Below are positions 1 through 6,440 of a DNA stretch of 11,714 bases, one piece after another; position 1 is the first letter of the stretch; the number at the start of each line of letters is the position of its first letter. The notes beneath the pieces were generated by a model. That model worked only from the letters and a program-made list of their open reading frames with translations. It did no database searches and was not told the origin of the DNA. The translations under genes were made by a program, and so were the position numbers. This DNA is from Acidimicrobiia bacterium (GTDB lineage Bacteria; Actinomycetota; Acidimicrobiia; Acidimicrobiales; Aldehydirespiratoraceae), in assembly GCA_022824605.1 (NCBI GenBank), contig JAJDZO010000314.1, positions 1 to 11,714 on the forward strand. Reading direction: 5' to 3'.

Positions 1-1475
1 CTCAGGCGTAGGGGGACGGTCCAGGTGCGGTTGTCGGCCTTTCGGGGGTCGAGGGTGAAATGTCGTTGCGACACTGTGAGGCCGTGGGCGCCGCTGGCGA
101 CAGCCACTGCCGGAAATCCGCCCTGGTGGATCCAGCCGTCCATGATCTGTCGCACCGGCTGATCCGACGCGTCGGCCAGTGCGTTCCACAGGTCGTCGGT
201 GACCGTGTTGGCGTAGGCGTGGCGCCGCAGGTACAGGCGCACCCCGGCCCGGAACGTCTCCGGACCGAGGTACTGCTCCAGCATTCGGACCAGCGCCGCG
301 CCCTTCTCGTAGGTGATCACGTCGAACATGTCCTCGGCCTCGTCGGGGGAGTGCACCGGATACTCCACCGGCCTGGTGGCGCCGAGGGCGTCGGTGGCCA
401 GCGCCGAGGCCCGGCTGCGGCAGAACGACGACCACACCTTCCAGTCGGGCCGGTAGGCGTCGGTGCAGGCCGTCTCCATGAACGTGGCGAACGCCTCGTT
501 CAGCCAGATGCCCTCCCACCACGCCATCGTGACCAGATCCCCGAACCACATGTGGGCCAGCTCGTGGTTGATGACCACAGCCACTCGCTGCAGTTCGGGG
601 CTGCTGGCCGTGTCGGGATCCACCAGCAGCAGCACCTCCCGGAACGTCACGCATCCCAGGTTCTCCATCGCCCCGAAAGCGAAGTCGGGGATGGCCACCA
701 GATCGACCTTGTCCGACGGGTAGGGCAGCCCGTAATAGTCCGAGAACCACCCCAGCGCGTGAGCCGCCACGTCGAGAGCGAAGCCGGTCAGCTCGGCCCG
801 GCCGGGACGGTGGATCACCCGCACCGGCACCCCGCCGCAGTCGATCGGCTCAGTCGCCTCAAGCGGGCCCACCACGAAGGCCACCAGGTAGGTGGACATC
901 GCCATGGTGGTGGCGAAGCTCACCCGCACCTGGCCGTCGGGCATCGCTTCGCGGCTCGTCTCAGCCGTGTTGGACACCGCCAGCAGACCCTCGTCCACGA
1001 TCAGCGTGGTGGCGAAGGTGGCCTTGAGCGCGGGCTCGTCGAAACACGGGAACGCTCGGCGGGCGTCGGTCGACTCGAACTGGGTGGTGGCGATGGTGTG
1101 GACCGCCCCGGCGTCGTCGGTGTAGGTGGACCGGTAGAAGCCGTGCAGCTGGTCGTTGAGGATCCCGTCGAAGGAGATCTCCAGGCGGCCCGCACCCGCC
1201 GCGAAACCGCCAGGGCCACCGCCGTGCCGGGTGAGGATCAGGCGCTCGGACTCGGCATCGAGTTCAGAGTCGAGTTGGACCACCTCACCCGATGCGGTCA
1301 CCAGCCGGGCCGCGGCGATGTCGAGCTCGGCGGCGTTGAGGGTTATCTCCTCGGCTGGCGACTCGATCTCGATATCGATGGCCACCTTCCCGGCGAAGGT
1401 GGCGTCGTCGAGGTCGGGTGCCAGCTCGATGGCGTAATGGCGGGGAACAACCCCGGCAGGCAGTCTCGGACTCAC
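1..1475 (-). CDS. M1 family zinc aminopeptidase (N-terminal part, truncated by window edge)
   Basis: This is a zinc metallopeptidase of the M1 (PepN/ERAP-like) family, which removes N-terminal residues from peptides, usually in the cytoplasm. About 491 codons are visible and the C-terminal part lies beyond base 1; M1 enzymes are commonly about 850 residues. Reading from the chosen start, the exopeptidase motif GAMEN is at residues 268-272, the zinc motif HELAH at 304-308 (in HELAHMWFGDLV), the third zinc ligand E327 in NEAF, and the transition-state tyrosine Y389 in ITYEKGAA. The active site therefore looks complete. I chose the GTG at 1475-1473 because it gives MSPRLPAGVVPRHY, the usual short lead-in to the first domain. 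The frame stays open upstream but has no ATG and no conserved-looking sequence there. GAGG lies 14 nt upstream, rather far; a TACCGT box ends 8 nt before GTG. It lies downstream of the amidohydrolase on the same strand, separated by a repeat. Confidence 0.93.
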   Translation of the reverse strand, partial: MSPRLPAGVVPRHYAIELAPDLDDATFAGKVAIDIEIESPAEEITLNAAELDIAAARLVTASGEVVQLDSELDAESERLILTRHGGGPGGFAAGAGRLEISFDGILNDQLHGFYRSTYTDDAGAVHTIATTQFESTDARRAFPCFDEPALKATFATTLIVDEGLLAVSNTAETSREAMPDGQVRVSFATTMAMSTYLVAFVVGPLEATEPIDCGGVPVRVIHRPGRAELTGFALDVAAHALGWFSDYYGLPYPSDKVDLVAIPDFAFGAMENLGCVTFREVLLLVDPDTASSPELQRVAVVINHELAHMWFGDLVTMAWWEGIWLNEAFATFMETACTDAYRPDWKVWSSFCRSRASALATDALGATRPVEYPVHSPDEAEDMFDVITYEKGAALVRMLEQYLGPETFRAGVRLYLRRHAYANTVTDDLWNALADASDQPVRQIMDGWIHQGGFPAVAVASGAHGLTVSQRHFTLDPRKADNRTWTVPLRL

Positions 1476-1782
1476 GCCCGCCGACGGTACCTCGTCAAAC
1501 CGGATGCAGTGGTCGCAGTCGCCCTCAGAGGGCGCGCCGACAGGTGCAGGTTTGTCGCGTCGGGGCGGGGCATTTCCCGCTCTTGTTCGCTGCGTTAACG
1601 GGCCGCCCAAACCGCGGCATGGCTGCCCACGGCCTCGCCCGTATGGAGCGCGGTCGCTCGCCTATTCGCTCGCCCGTATGGAGCGCGGTCGCTCGCCTAT
1701 TCGCTCGTCCGTATGGAGCGCGGTCGCTCGCCTATTCGCTCGTCCGTATGGAGCGCGGTCGCTCGCCTGTTCGCTCGGCCTC
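1476..1782. other. Intergenic spacer between amidohydrolase and aminopeptidase
   Basis: This 307-bp gap holds the 35-bp tandem repeat (1638-1777) and about 160 bp of GC-rich sequence before the aminopeptidase start. I see no convincing gene in it on either strand. Apparent open frames through it come from the repeat, whose length is not a multiple of three and therefore cycles through all frames. No T-tract terminator follows the amidohydrolase stop. Confidence 0.6.
1638..1777. repeat. 35-bp tandem repeat, four copies
   Basis: Four head-to-tail 35-bp units lie at 1638-1672, 1673-1707, 1708-1742 and 1743-1777. Each begins with (c/t)ccgtatggagcgcggtc and ends with gctcgcct(a/g)ttcgctcg. The copies differ only at the first base (c or t) and at one a-to-g change in the last copy. 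Every unit contains GAGCG-CGGT-CGCTC, a 5-bp stem with a 4-nt loop, so the transcript would carry a row of small hairpins. The array starts 5 bp beyond the amidohydrolase stop codon on the transcribed (minus) strand. The near identity suggests recent expansion by slippage or unequal exchange. There are no variable spacers, so it is not CRISPR. Confidence 0.95.
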
Positions 1783-3234
1783 TCAATCGATGACCTTGTA
1801 GCGCTGGTTGATCGGCCAGTAGCGGCGGCCGACGAGATCGGCGCGCACCCGGGAGGCCACCTCGTCGGCCTCGTCGAGCAGCGACTCCTCGTCGACGGTC
1901 AGCACCCGGCCGTCGTCCACCACCAGCCGTCCGTCCACCAGCACGCTGCGCACATCGGTGCCTGTCGCGTACCGGACTATCGAGCCGACCGGGTTGTGGC
2001 GAGGCGACAGCCGCGGGTTCTCGCCGTCGATCACCGTGATGTCGGCCGCTTTGCCGACCTCCAGCGAACCGATCGCACCGTCCCACAGCAACGCCCGCGC
2101 CCCGTCGATGGTGGCCATGTCGAAGGCGTCCTCGGTGGTGAAGCCGATCGGGTCGTACATGGGGATCCCCGCGGCCTGGGCCTGCATGAAGAAGGCGATC
2201 CTCATCACGGCCAGGATGTCGTTGATCACGGTGTCGCAGCCGAGCCCCACCGTCACCCCGGCGGCCCGCATACCGACAATGTCGGTCACCGCGGAGACGA
2301 TGTCGGTGCACACCACCGGCGCATGGGTGAGCTTCGCGCCGGCCTCAGCCAGCAGCCGGATCTCGCGGGCGGTGGTGAGCATGGCGTGGATGGCCAGGAA
2401 CCGGGGACCGAGCGCTCCGATGTGGCTCAGGTGCTCGAAGGGCCGTCGCCCGAACAGCGACACGCACAGTTCGATCTCCTCACGGTCGCGGTTGATGTGG
2501 GTCATCACCGCGGTGTCGTGGCGCTCGGCCATGTCCTGAGCGGCCAGGAACATCTGGTCGCTGATCGAGGGCACGCTGGCCGCGTGGATGTAGGGGCGGA
2601 CCATGCCGCGGCCCTGCGCCGACCAGCGGGTCAGGAAGTCCTCGAGGTGTGCGATGTTGTCGGCTCGCACGCCCGGATCGTCGCGGTACGCGGACCGGCC
2701 CTCGATCTGCTCGTAGTTGCTGGCCAGCCGCGACGTGCGGTCTCGGTCGCCCACTGCCAGCGCGCAGCGGATGCCGGTCTCCAAGGCGGTCTCGCCCACG
2801 GCCTCCTCGTGCTCGGGGGTGCAGGTGGTGTCGGTGGTGGTGGTCACACCGGCCCGTAGCAGGTTGGTCATGGTCACCCGCGCGCTGGTGCGGATGCCGT
2901 CGTCGCCGAGCACGTCCTCGGCGGGGATGTAGACCCTGGTGATGTTGGGGAGATCCTCCAGGGCCAGGCTCCGCACCAACGCCTGAGCCATGTGGTTGTG
3001 GGTGTCGATCAGCCCGGGGATCACCAGATCTCGAGGGCCGCCCAAGCGGCGTCGGGGCTCGTAGGCGGCCTCGATCTCGGCCCTCGGGCCCACCGCGGCG
3101 ATCTGTGAGCCGCGCACGGCCACCGCGCCGTCGGCGTACACCCTGCGGTCGGGGTCGACGGTCACCACCGTGCCGGTGATCACGAAGTCGGCCGACTGAG
3201 GCTCGTGGCCCGCGGGCCGGTCGGCGTCGGTCAC
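1783..3234 (-). CDS. Amidohydrolase, AtzA/TrzN/SsnA-type, with altered HxxE motif
   Basis: This is a 483-residue cytoplasmic metal-dependent hydrolase of the amidohydrolase superfamily, in the branch that includes chlorohydrolases and guanine or 8-oxoguanine deaminases. The N-terminal beta-sandwich strand (VITGTVVTVDPDRRVYADGA) leads to the metal motif DTHNH with H79 and H81. Further expected ligands are H246 (MTHIN), H283 (AIHAM), H304 (THAP) and D334 (GLGCD). The C-terminal sandwich returns as GKAADITVID. Members of this branch normally have H-x-x-E at the H246 position, but here the +3 residue is Arg249, so deaminase-type chemistry is not assured. I chose the GTG at 3234-3232 because AAAGGA (3246-3241) sits 6 nt before it; an ATG at 3267 would add 11 residues but lacks this support. 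The upstream neighbour is a binding lipoprotein on the same strand, suggesting a shared substrate. The exact substrate cannot be told from sequence. Confidence 0.9.
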   Translation of the reverse strand: MTDADRPAGHEPQSADFVITGTVVTVDPDRRVYADGAVAVRGSQIAAVGPRAEIEAAYEPRRRLGGPRDLVIPGLIDTHNHMAQALVRSLALEDLPNITRVYIPAEDVLGDDGIRTSARVTMTNLLRAGVTTTTDTTCTPEHEEAVGETALETGIRCALAVGDRDRTSRLASNYEQIEGRSAYRDDPGVRADNIAHLEDFLTRWSAQGRGMVRPYIHAASVPSISDQMFLAAQDMAERHDTAVMTHINRDREEIELCVSLFGRRPFEHLSHIGALGPRFLAIHAMLTTAREIRLLAEAGAKLTHAPVVCTDIVSAVTDIVGMRAAGVTVGLGCDTVINDILAVMRIAFFMQAQAAGIPMYDPIGFTTEDAFDMATIDGARALLWDGAIGSLEVGKAADITVIDGENPRLSPRHNPVGSIVRYATGTDVRSVLVDGRLVVDDGRVLTVDEESLLDEADEVASRVRADLVGRRYWPINQRYKVID

Positions 3235-3294
3235 TTCAAGTCCTTTCGCGGCGGGTCCAACCGGCAACGACGATCACCGCATGGGCGATCAAGA

Positions 3295-3341
3295 GCACAC
3301 CATGAGCCTCCCCATTGCCGCGGGGGAGGCTCATGGTGTGC
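3295..3341 (-). terminator. Perfect 19-bp hairpin: terminator or mRNA-stabilising stem
   Basis: The arms 3295-3313 and 3323-3341 are perfect inverted repeats of 19 bp around a 9-nt loop (3314-3322). The stem includes CATGAGCCTCCCC paired with its complement. It begins 9 bp beyond the stop codon of the binding lipoprotein and about 60 bp before the amidohydrolase start, with both genes on the minus strand. The minus-strand bases after the stem (tcttgatcg) are only weakly T-rich, so termination may be partial. It could instead protect the 3' end of the lipoprotein mRNA and give more lipoprotein than enzyme. Confidence 0.75.
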
Positions 3342-3350
3342 GCATGAATC

Positions 3351-4634
3351 CTAGAAGCCGATGCTCTCGTCGATGAACTCGTTGGTGACGAGGTTGTTCG
3401 GATCCGTCCGGGACTCCGCTACGTCGAATCCGGCGTTGACGATCTTGTCGATCACCTCTTGGATCCGGTCGAGGTCGAAGTTGCCGACGGTGCCGTCGGG
3501 GCCGTTGCCGACCAGGCCGAGCTCGATCTGGGTGTCGATGGAGAACTGCGCCAGCTCGGGGCTGTACTGCCAGAAGCTGCCGATGTCGGCCACGACCTGC
3601 ACGATCAGCTCGTTGGTGTGTGCGGGATCGGCTGCGAAGTCGATGACCGCCTGCTGCACGATCGGCACGAACTTGGCGAGGCACGGCCTCAGAGCGTCGA
3701 GGTCGGCCGGGCGGATCGCCAGGGTCTGGGAGTAGATCGGAAGCCCGGCGTCGTGGATCAACTCGAAGGCGACCGGCTTGCCCCACTCCTCGTACACCTG
3801 CTCGTAGCTGTAGGGCGACTCCGATGCGAAGCCCTGCTGGGCGATGGCGCCGCCCTCGGTGATGAACCGGGCAGGCCCGCCGTCGTAGGACGGGTCGATC
3901 TGGTCCGCGGAGAGCACGCCCTCGTTGACGAACACGTCGATGAACGTTCCGCCCGCGAACACGTTGATGGTGACGCCGAGCTCGCCGAGGTCGGCTACCC
4001 CGGTCACGTCGGGATACGTCTCGGGATCCCACTGGATGATCTGCGGGTTCTTCTCCAGCGGGGCCACCACCGACAGCGTCGGGGTGTCGCCGCCGAGGAT
4101 GACAGCCTCGTCCATGCTCACATAGGCGAGCGTGATCTCGGGATCGAGTTGCATCTGCGCCGAGCCTGAGGCGAAGCCGATCGCCGGGCCGCCGGCGCGG
4201 ATCTCGATGTCGACGCCGGTGTCGACGCCGCCCGCCACCAGCGGGCCGGAGGTGATCATGTTGTCGGTGTCGAGCGTCCAGCCCTCGCCGACCATCTCGT
4301 ACATGGCGCCGTGCTCGGACTCCGGGAACCAGTCGGTCTGGATGATGATCGGACTGGGGCACACGCTGGCGAGGTCCAACGGATCCTCCATCGGCTCCTC
4401 TTCCATCGGCTCGTCCATCGGCTCTTCCGCGGGCGGATCCGGCTCTTCTTCCATCGGCTCGTCCATCGGCTCTTCCGCGGGCGGATCCGGCTCGGGATCG
4501 GGCTCGGCGGGCTCGGCGGGAGCAGCCGGCTCGGCTGCTGTGCCGGTGTCGTCGTCATCGTCGCCGCATGCGGCCGCGATCAGACCCAGAACGGCCAGCA
4601 CGCACAGGGCGCGAAGCCACATCTTCGTCTTCAT
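3351..4634 (-). CDS. ABC-type substrate-binding lipoprotein, NMT1/THI5 (SsuA)-like
   Basis: This is a 427-residue exported binding protein, expected to be lipid-anchored outside the membrane and to deliver a small ligand to an ABC importer. The N-terminus has a positively charged start (MKTKMWLR), a hydrophobic stretch and the lipobox IAAAC with Cys23. An acidic Asp/Glu/Pro linker follows to about residue 88, then the binding fold opens with TDWFPESEHGAMYE, which recalls the DWxP...HG opening of NMT1/THI5 proteins that bind pyrimidine precursors and related compounds. The start at 4634 is set by AGGAGG (4646-4641) 6 nt upstream and by the signal peptide; the frame is open further upstream to 5087, but that part runs antisense through the regulator gene. 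It diverges from an XRE-cupin regulator and precedes the amidohydrolase. No importer ATPase or permease is in the window. The ligand is unknown. Confidence 0.9.
   Translation of the reverse strand: MKTKMWLRALCVLAVLGLIAAACGDDDDDTGTAAEPAAPAEPAEPDPEPDPPAEEPMDEPMEEEPDPPAEEPMDEPMEEEPMEDPLDLASVCPSPIIIQTDWFPESEHGAMYEMVGEGWTLDTDNMITSGPLVAGGVDTGVDIEIRAGGPAIGFASGSAQMQLDPEITLAYVSMDEAVILGGDTPTLSVVAPLEKNPQIIQWDPETYPDVTGVADLGELGVTINVFAGGTFIDVFVNEGVLSADQIDPSYDGGPARFITEGGAIAQQGFASESPYSYEQVYEEWGKPVAFELIHDAGLPIYSQTLAIRPADLDALRPCLAKFVPIVQQAVIDFAADPAHTNELIVQVVADIGSFWQYSPELAQFSIDTQIELGLVGNGPDGTVGNFDLDRIQEVIDKIVNAGFDVAESRTDPNNLVTNEFIDESIGF
4401..4493 (-). repeat. 48-bp in-frame duplication encoding the acidic linker
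   Basis: Two copies with a 48-bp period (4401-4448 and 4449-4493) are identical over 45 bp. They encode a duplicated 16-residue Pro/Glu/Asp/Met block (EPDPPAEEPMDEPMEE) in the linker between the lipid anchor and the binding domain. Because 48 is a multiple of three, copy-number change would lengthen or shorten the tether without breaking the frame. Confidence 0.9.
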
Positions 4635-4659
4635 GGTTGTCCTCCTGGAACGGTCTTGG

Positions 4660-4712
4660 ATGTTGACATGAACATCAACATTCTTGATACTATCAACATT
4701 GCTGTAATGCAA
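4660..4712. promoter_or_regulatory. Divergent promoter/operator region of lipoprotein and XRE-cupin regulator
   Basis: This AT-rich island in GC-rich DNA carries nested symmetric sites. ATGTTGA (4660-4666) and TCAACAT (4675-4681) form a perfect inverted repeat with 8-bp spacer. ATCAACATT occurs twice, at 4674-4682 and 4692-4700, 18 bp apart. TTGATA-C-TATCAA (4684-4696) is a perfect 13-bp palindrome. A plus-strand promoter TTGACA (4663-4668), 17-bp spacer, GATACT (4686-4691) would serve the regulator. A minus-strand candidate TTGCAT (4712-4707), 17 bp, TATCAA (4689-4684) would serve the lipoprotein. Both -10 boxes fall inside the palindrome, so one bound protein could shut both promoters. The obvious candidate binder is the adjacent regulator; that is inference. 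Confidence 0.65.
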
Positions 4713-4743
4713 GCCGGGCCGGCGTGTGATTCGGAGTGAGCCT

Positions 4744-5382
4744 GTGAGACATAAGGACCTTGCCGAGGCCGCCGCGGGCAACAGGATCGACTCGTCAGGC
4801 GCCGATGCGGAGCGGACCCGGCGGCTGGGCGCCAAGATCCGGTCTCTGCGCAAACAGCAGGACCTCACCTTGAAGGTGCTGGCGAGGCTCAGCGGCCTGT
4901 CGCACCCCTTCCTGTCGCAGGTGGAGCGAGGGCTGGCCCGGCCGTCGATGAACTCGCTGCACCAGATCTCCGAGGCCCTCGGAACCAACGCCTCGTGGCT
5001 GCTGGCCGGATCGGAGGACACCCGGGAGGCGACGGTGGTGCGGGCTGCTGACACGGCCGTGGTGCCGGCCAGCGAACTGGGGGACATGGACGGTGTCCGC
5101 CGTGTCGTCGCCCCCGAGGCCAGCCCGTTCCAGGTGGTCGAGTTCAGCGGCGCGCCGGAGGTGTTCCGCGAATACTGGGTCCACGATGGATTCGAGACGA
5201 TCTACGTGATCTCCGGAGTCGTGGAGGTGGACCTCGACGGTGAGATCTTCCGGCTCGAGCCGAGCGACTCCATCTCCTACGACACCCGCCAGCCGCACCG
5301 CCTGCGGGCGGCGACGCCACAGACCGTCAAGCTGCTGATGATCGAGGCCTCGCCCGGATTCACCAACGAGTTGCTCCGTTAG
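4744..5382 (+). CDS. XRE-family transcriptional regulator with C-terminal cupin domain
   Basis: This 212-residue DNA-binding regulator has an XRE helix-turn-helix at about residues 27-85 (LGAKIRSLRKQQ, then LSHPFLSQVERG in the recognition region) and a small cupin barrel at about 130-202. The cupin keeps H147, E151 and H185 of the usual metal/ligand motifs, but the first motif has one His (WVHDGFE) rather than HxH. Proteins of this type usually sense a small molecule related to the genes they control. I chose the GTG at 4744 because GGAG (4733-4736) lies 7 nt upstream; a GTG at 4726 would add six residues without a ribosome site. It diverges from the binding lipoprotein across a symmetric operator, so autoregulation and control of uptake are likely. 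The ABC exporter begins 11 nt after its stop, so co-transcription is possible. Confidence 0.93.
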   Translation: MRHKDLAEAAAGNRIDSSGADAERTRRLGAKIRSLRKQQDLTLKVLARLSGLSHPFLSQVERGLARPSMNSLHQISEALGTNASWLLAGSEDTREATVVRAADTAVVPASELGDMDGVRRVVAPEASPFQVVEFSGAPEVFREYWVHDGFETIYVISGVVEVDLDGEIFRLEPSDSISYDTRQPHRLRAATPQTVKLLMIEASPGFTNELLR

Positions 5383-5385
5383 CCT
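5380..5385 (+). promoter_or_regulatory. TAGCCT box before ABC ATPase gene (possible leaderless -10)
   Basis: TAGCCT ends 8 nt before the GTG at 5394. Its first three bases are also the TAG stop codon of the regulator. The ATPase gene has no clear Shine-Dalgarno, and the same bases, TAGCCTGCGG, precede the crotonase start at 8395. This fits a leaderless promoter, although read-through from the regulator is equally possible. Confidence 0.35.
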
Positions 5386-5393
5386 GCGGGGCC

Positions 5394-6440
5394 GTGCCCG
5401 GTCCCGCCCGAGAGGATTCTCACAGCATCGCGATCTCGGCGCGGGGGCTGGTGCGGACCTTCAGCGGCAAGCGGGCGGTCGACGGGGTCGATCTGGCCGT
5501 GGAGTCCGGCGAGATCTACGGGTTCCTCGGACCCAACGGCGCGGGCAAGAGCACCACGGTGCGGATGCTGTGCACCCTGCTGAAGCCCACTGACGGGCAG
5601 GCCACGGTGGCCGGCTACGACGTCGTCGAGCAGCCGGGCGAGGTTCGCATCCGCATCGGCGTCGCCCTGCAGGAGGCCGCCCTCGACGAGCGCCAGACCG
5701 GTCGGGAGATCCTCGACCTGCAGGCCCGCCTGTACGGACTGCGGACCGCGGACCGGGCCGCGGCCATCGCCCGGGCGGTGGACCTCGCCGACATCGGCGA
5801 CGCCATGGACGCCCGCATCAAGACCTACAGCGGCGGCATGAAACGTCGCCTCGACCTGGCCGCCTCGCTGATACACGGCCCGGCCGTGCTGTTCCTCGAC
5901 GAGCCCACCACCGGCCTCGACCCGGTGAGCCGGGCGCAGGTCTGGGACGAGGTGCGCCGGTTGAACCGCGAACTCGGGGTGACCGTGTTCCTCACCACCC
6001 AGTACCTCGAGGAGGCCGACGCCCTTGCCGACAGAGTGGCCATAATCGACGACGGCCGGATCGTCGAGCAGGGCTCGCCGGCGGCGCTGAAGCGGGCCGT
6101 GGGCGCGGATGTGATCGTGGTCGACCTTCCCGCCGGCGCCATCGCCGAAGCCGCGACGGTTGCCGAGACGGTGACCGATGTGGACGCTGTCACCCAGGGC
6201 CGCCGCGGCATCACCATCGCCACCGCCGACGGGGCCGCCACCGTGGCCGGTGTGGCGGTGGCGCTGTCGGAGGCCGACATCCACCCCCGGTCGCTCACCG
6301 TGCGCACCCCTTCGCTCGACGACGTGTTCCTGTTGGCCACCGGCTACCGGATGTCGACTGCGGGCCCGGGTGTCGAGGGTGCCGATGCACCGCCGCAGCC
6401 CGACTCTCGCTCGGCCGCTTCGGGGAGCAGCCGCCGATGA
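5394..6440 (+). CDS. ABC transporter ATP-binding protein, DrrA-like
   Basis: This 348-residue cytoplasmic ATPase powers a two-component ABC-2 exporter. Visible motifs are Walker A GPNGAGKST (46-54), Q-loop Q93, signature YSGGM (145-149), Walker B VLFLDEP (165-171) with catalytic Glu170, and D-loop GLDP. The switch position is Gln203 (TTQYLEEAD) instead of His, which is usual for daunorubicin-resistance-type (DrrA) ATPases. About 110 residues after the core form the C-terminal extension seen in that family. GTG at 5394 is the only plausible start before the conserved ISARGLVRTFSGKRAV. The gene overlaps the following permease by ATGA (6437-6440), so the two are co-translated. The exported compound is unknown; the absence of biosynthetic genes argues against calling it an antibiotic pump. 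Confidence 0.94.
   Translation: MPGPAREDSHSIAISARGLVRTFSGKRAVDGVDLAVESGEIYGFLGPNGAGKSTTVRMLCTLLKPTDGQATVAGYDVVEQPGEVRIRIGVALQEAALDERQTGREILDLQARLYGLRTADRAAAIARAVDLADIGDAMDARIKTYSGGMKRRLDLAASLIHGPAVLFLDEPTTGLDPVSRAQVWDEVRRLNRELGVTVFLTTQYLEEADALADRVAIIDDGRIVEQGSPAALKRAVGADVIVVDLPAGAIAEAATVAETVTDVDAVTQGRRGITIATADGAATVAGVAVALSEADIHPRSLTVRTPSLDDVFLLATGYRMSTAGPGVEGADAPPQPDSRSAASGSSRR

Noticed and set aside
60..1598. Long open frame on the plus strand
   Set aside because: It lies antisense to the M1 aminopeptidase, whose minus-strand frame carries GAMEN, HELAH and the other catalytic motifs. The plus-strand translation is low-complexity, rich in His, Gly, Arg and Val, as expected of a shadow in GC-rich DNA.
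1638..1777. CRISPR array
   Set aside because: The 35-bp units are directly adjacent with no spacers, and no cas gene is nearby.
1504..2859. Plus-strand frame covering the repeat and the amidohydrolase
   Set aside because: It is antisense to the amidohydrolase motifs and its repeated MERGRSP-like peptides come from the 35-bp DNA repeat cycling through frames.
4635..5087. N-terminal extension of the binding lipoprotein frame up to 5087
   Set aside because: The extension runs antisense through the XRE-cupin gene, while AGGAGG and a proper lipoprotein signal peptide mark 4634 as the start.
5994..6011. Loss of the switch histidine in the ABC ATPase (TTQYLEEAD)
   Set aside because: Gln at this position is usual in DrrA-type ATPases, so it is not an anomaly.
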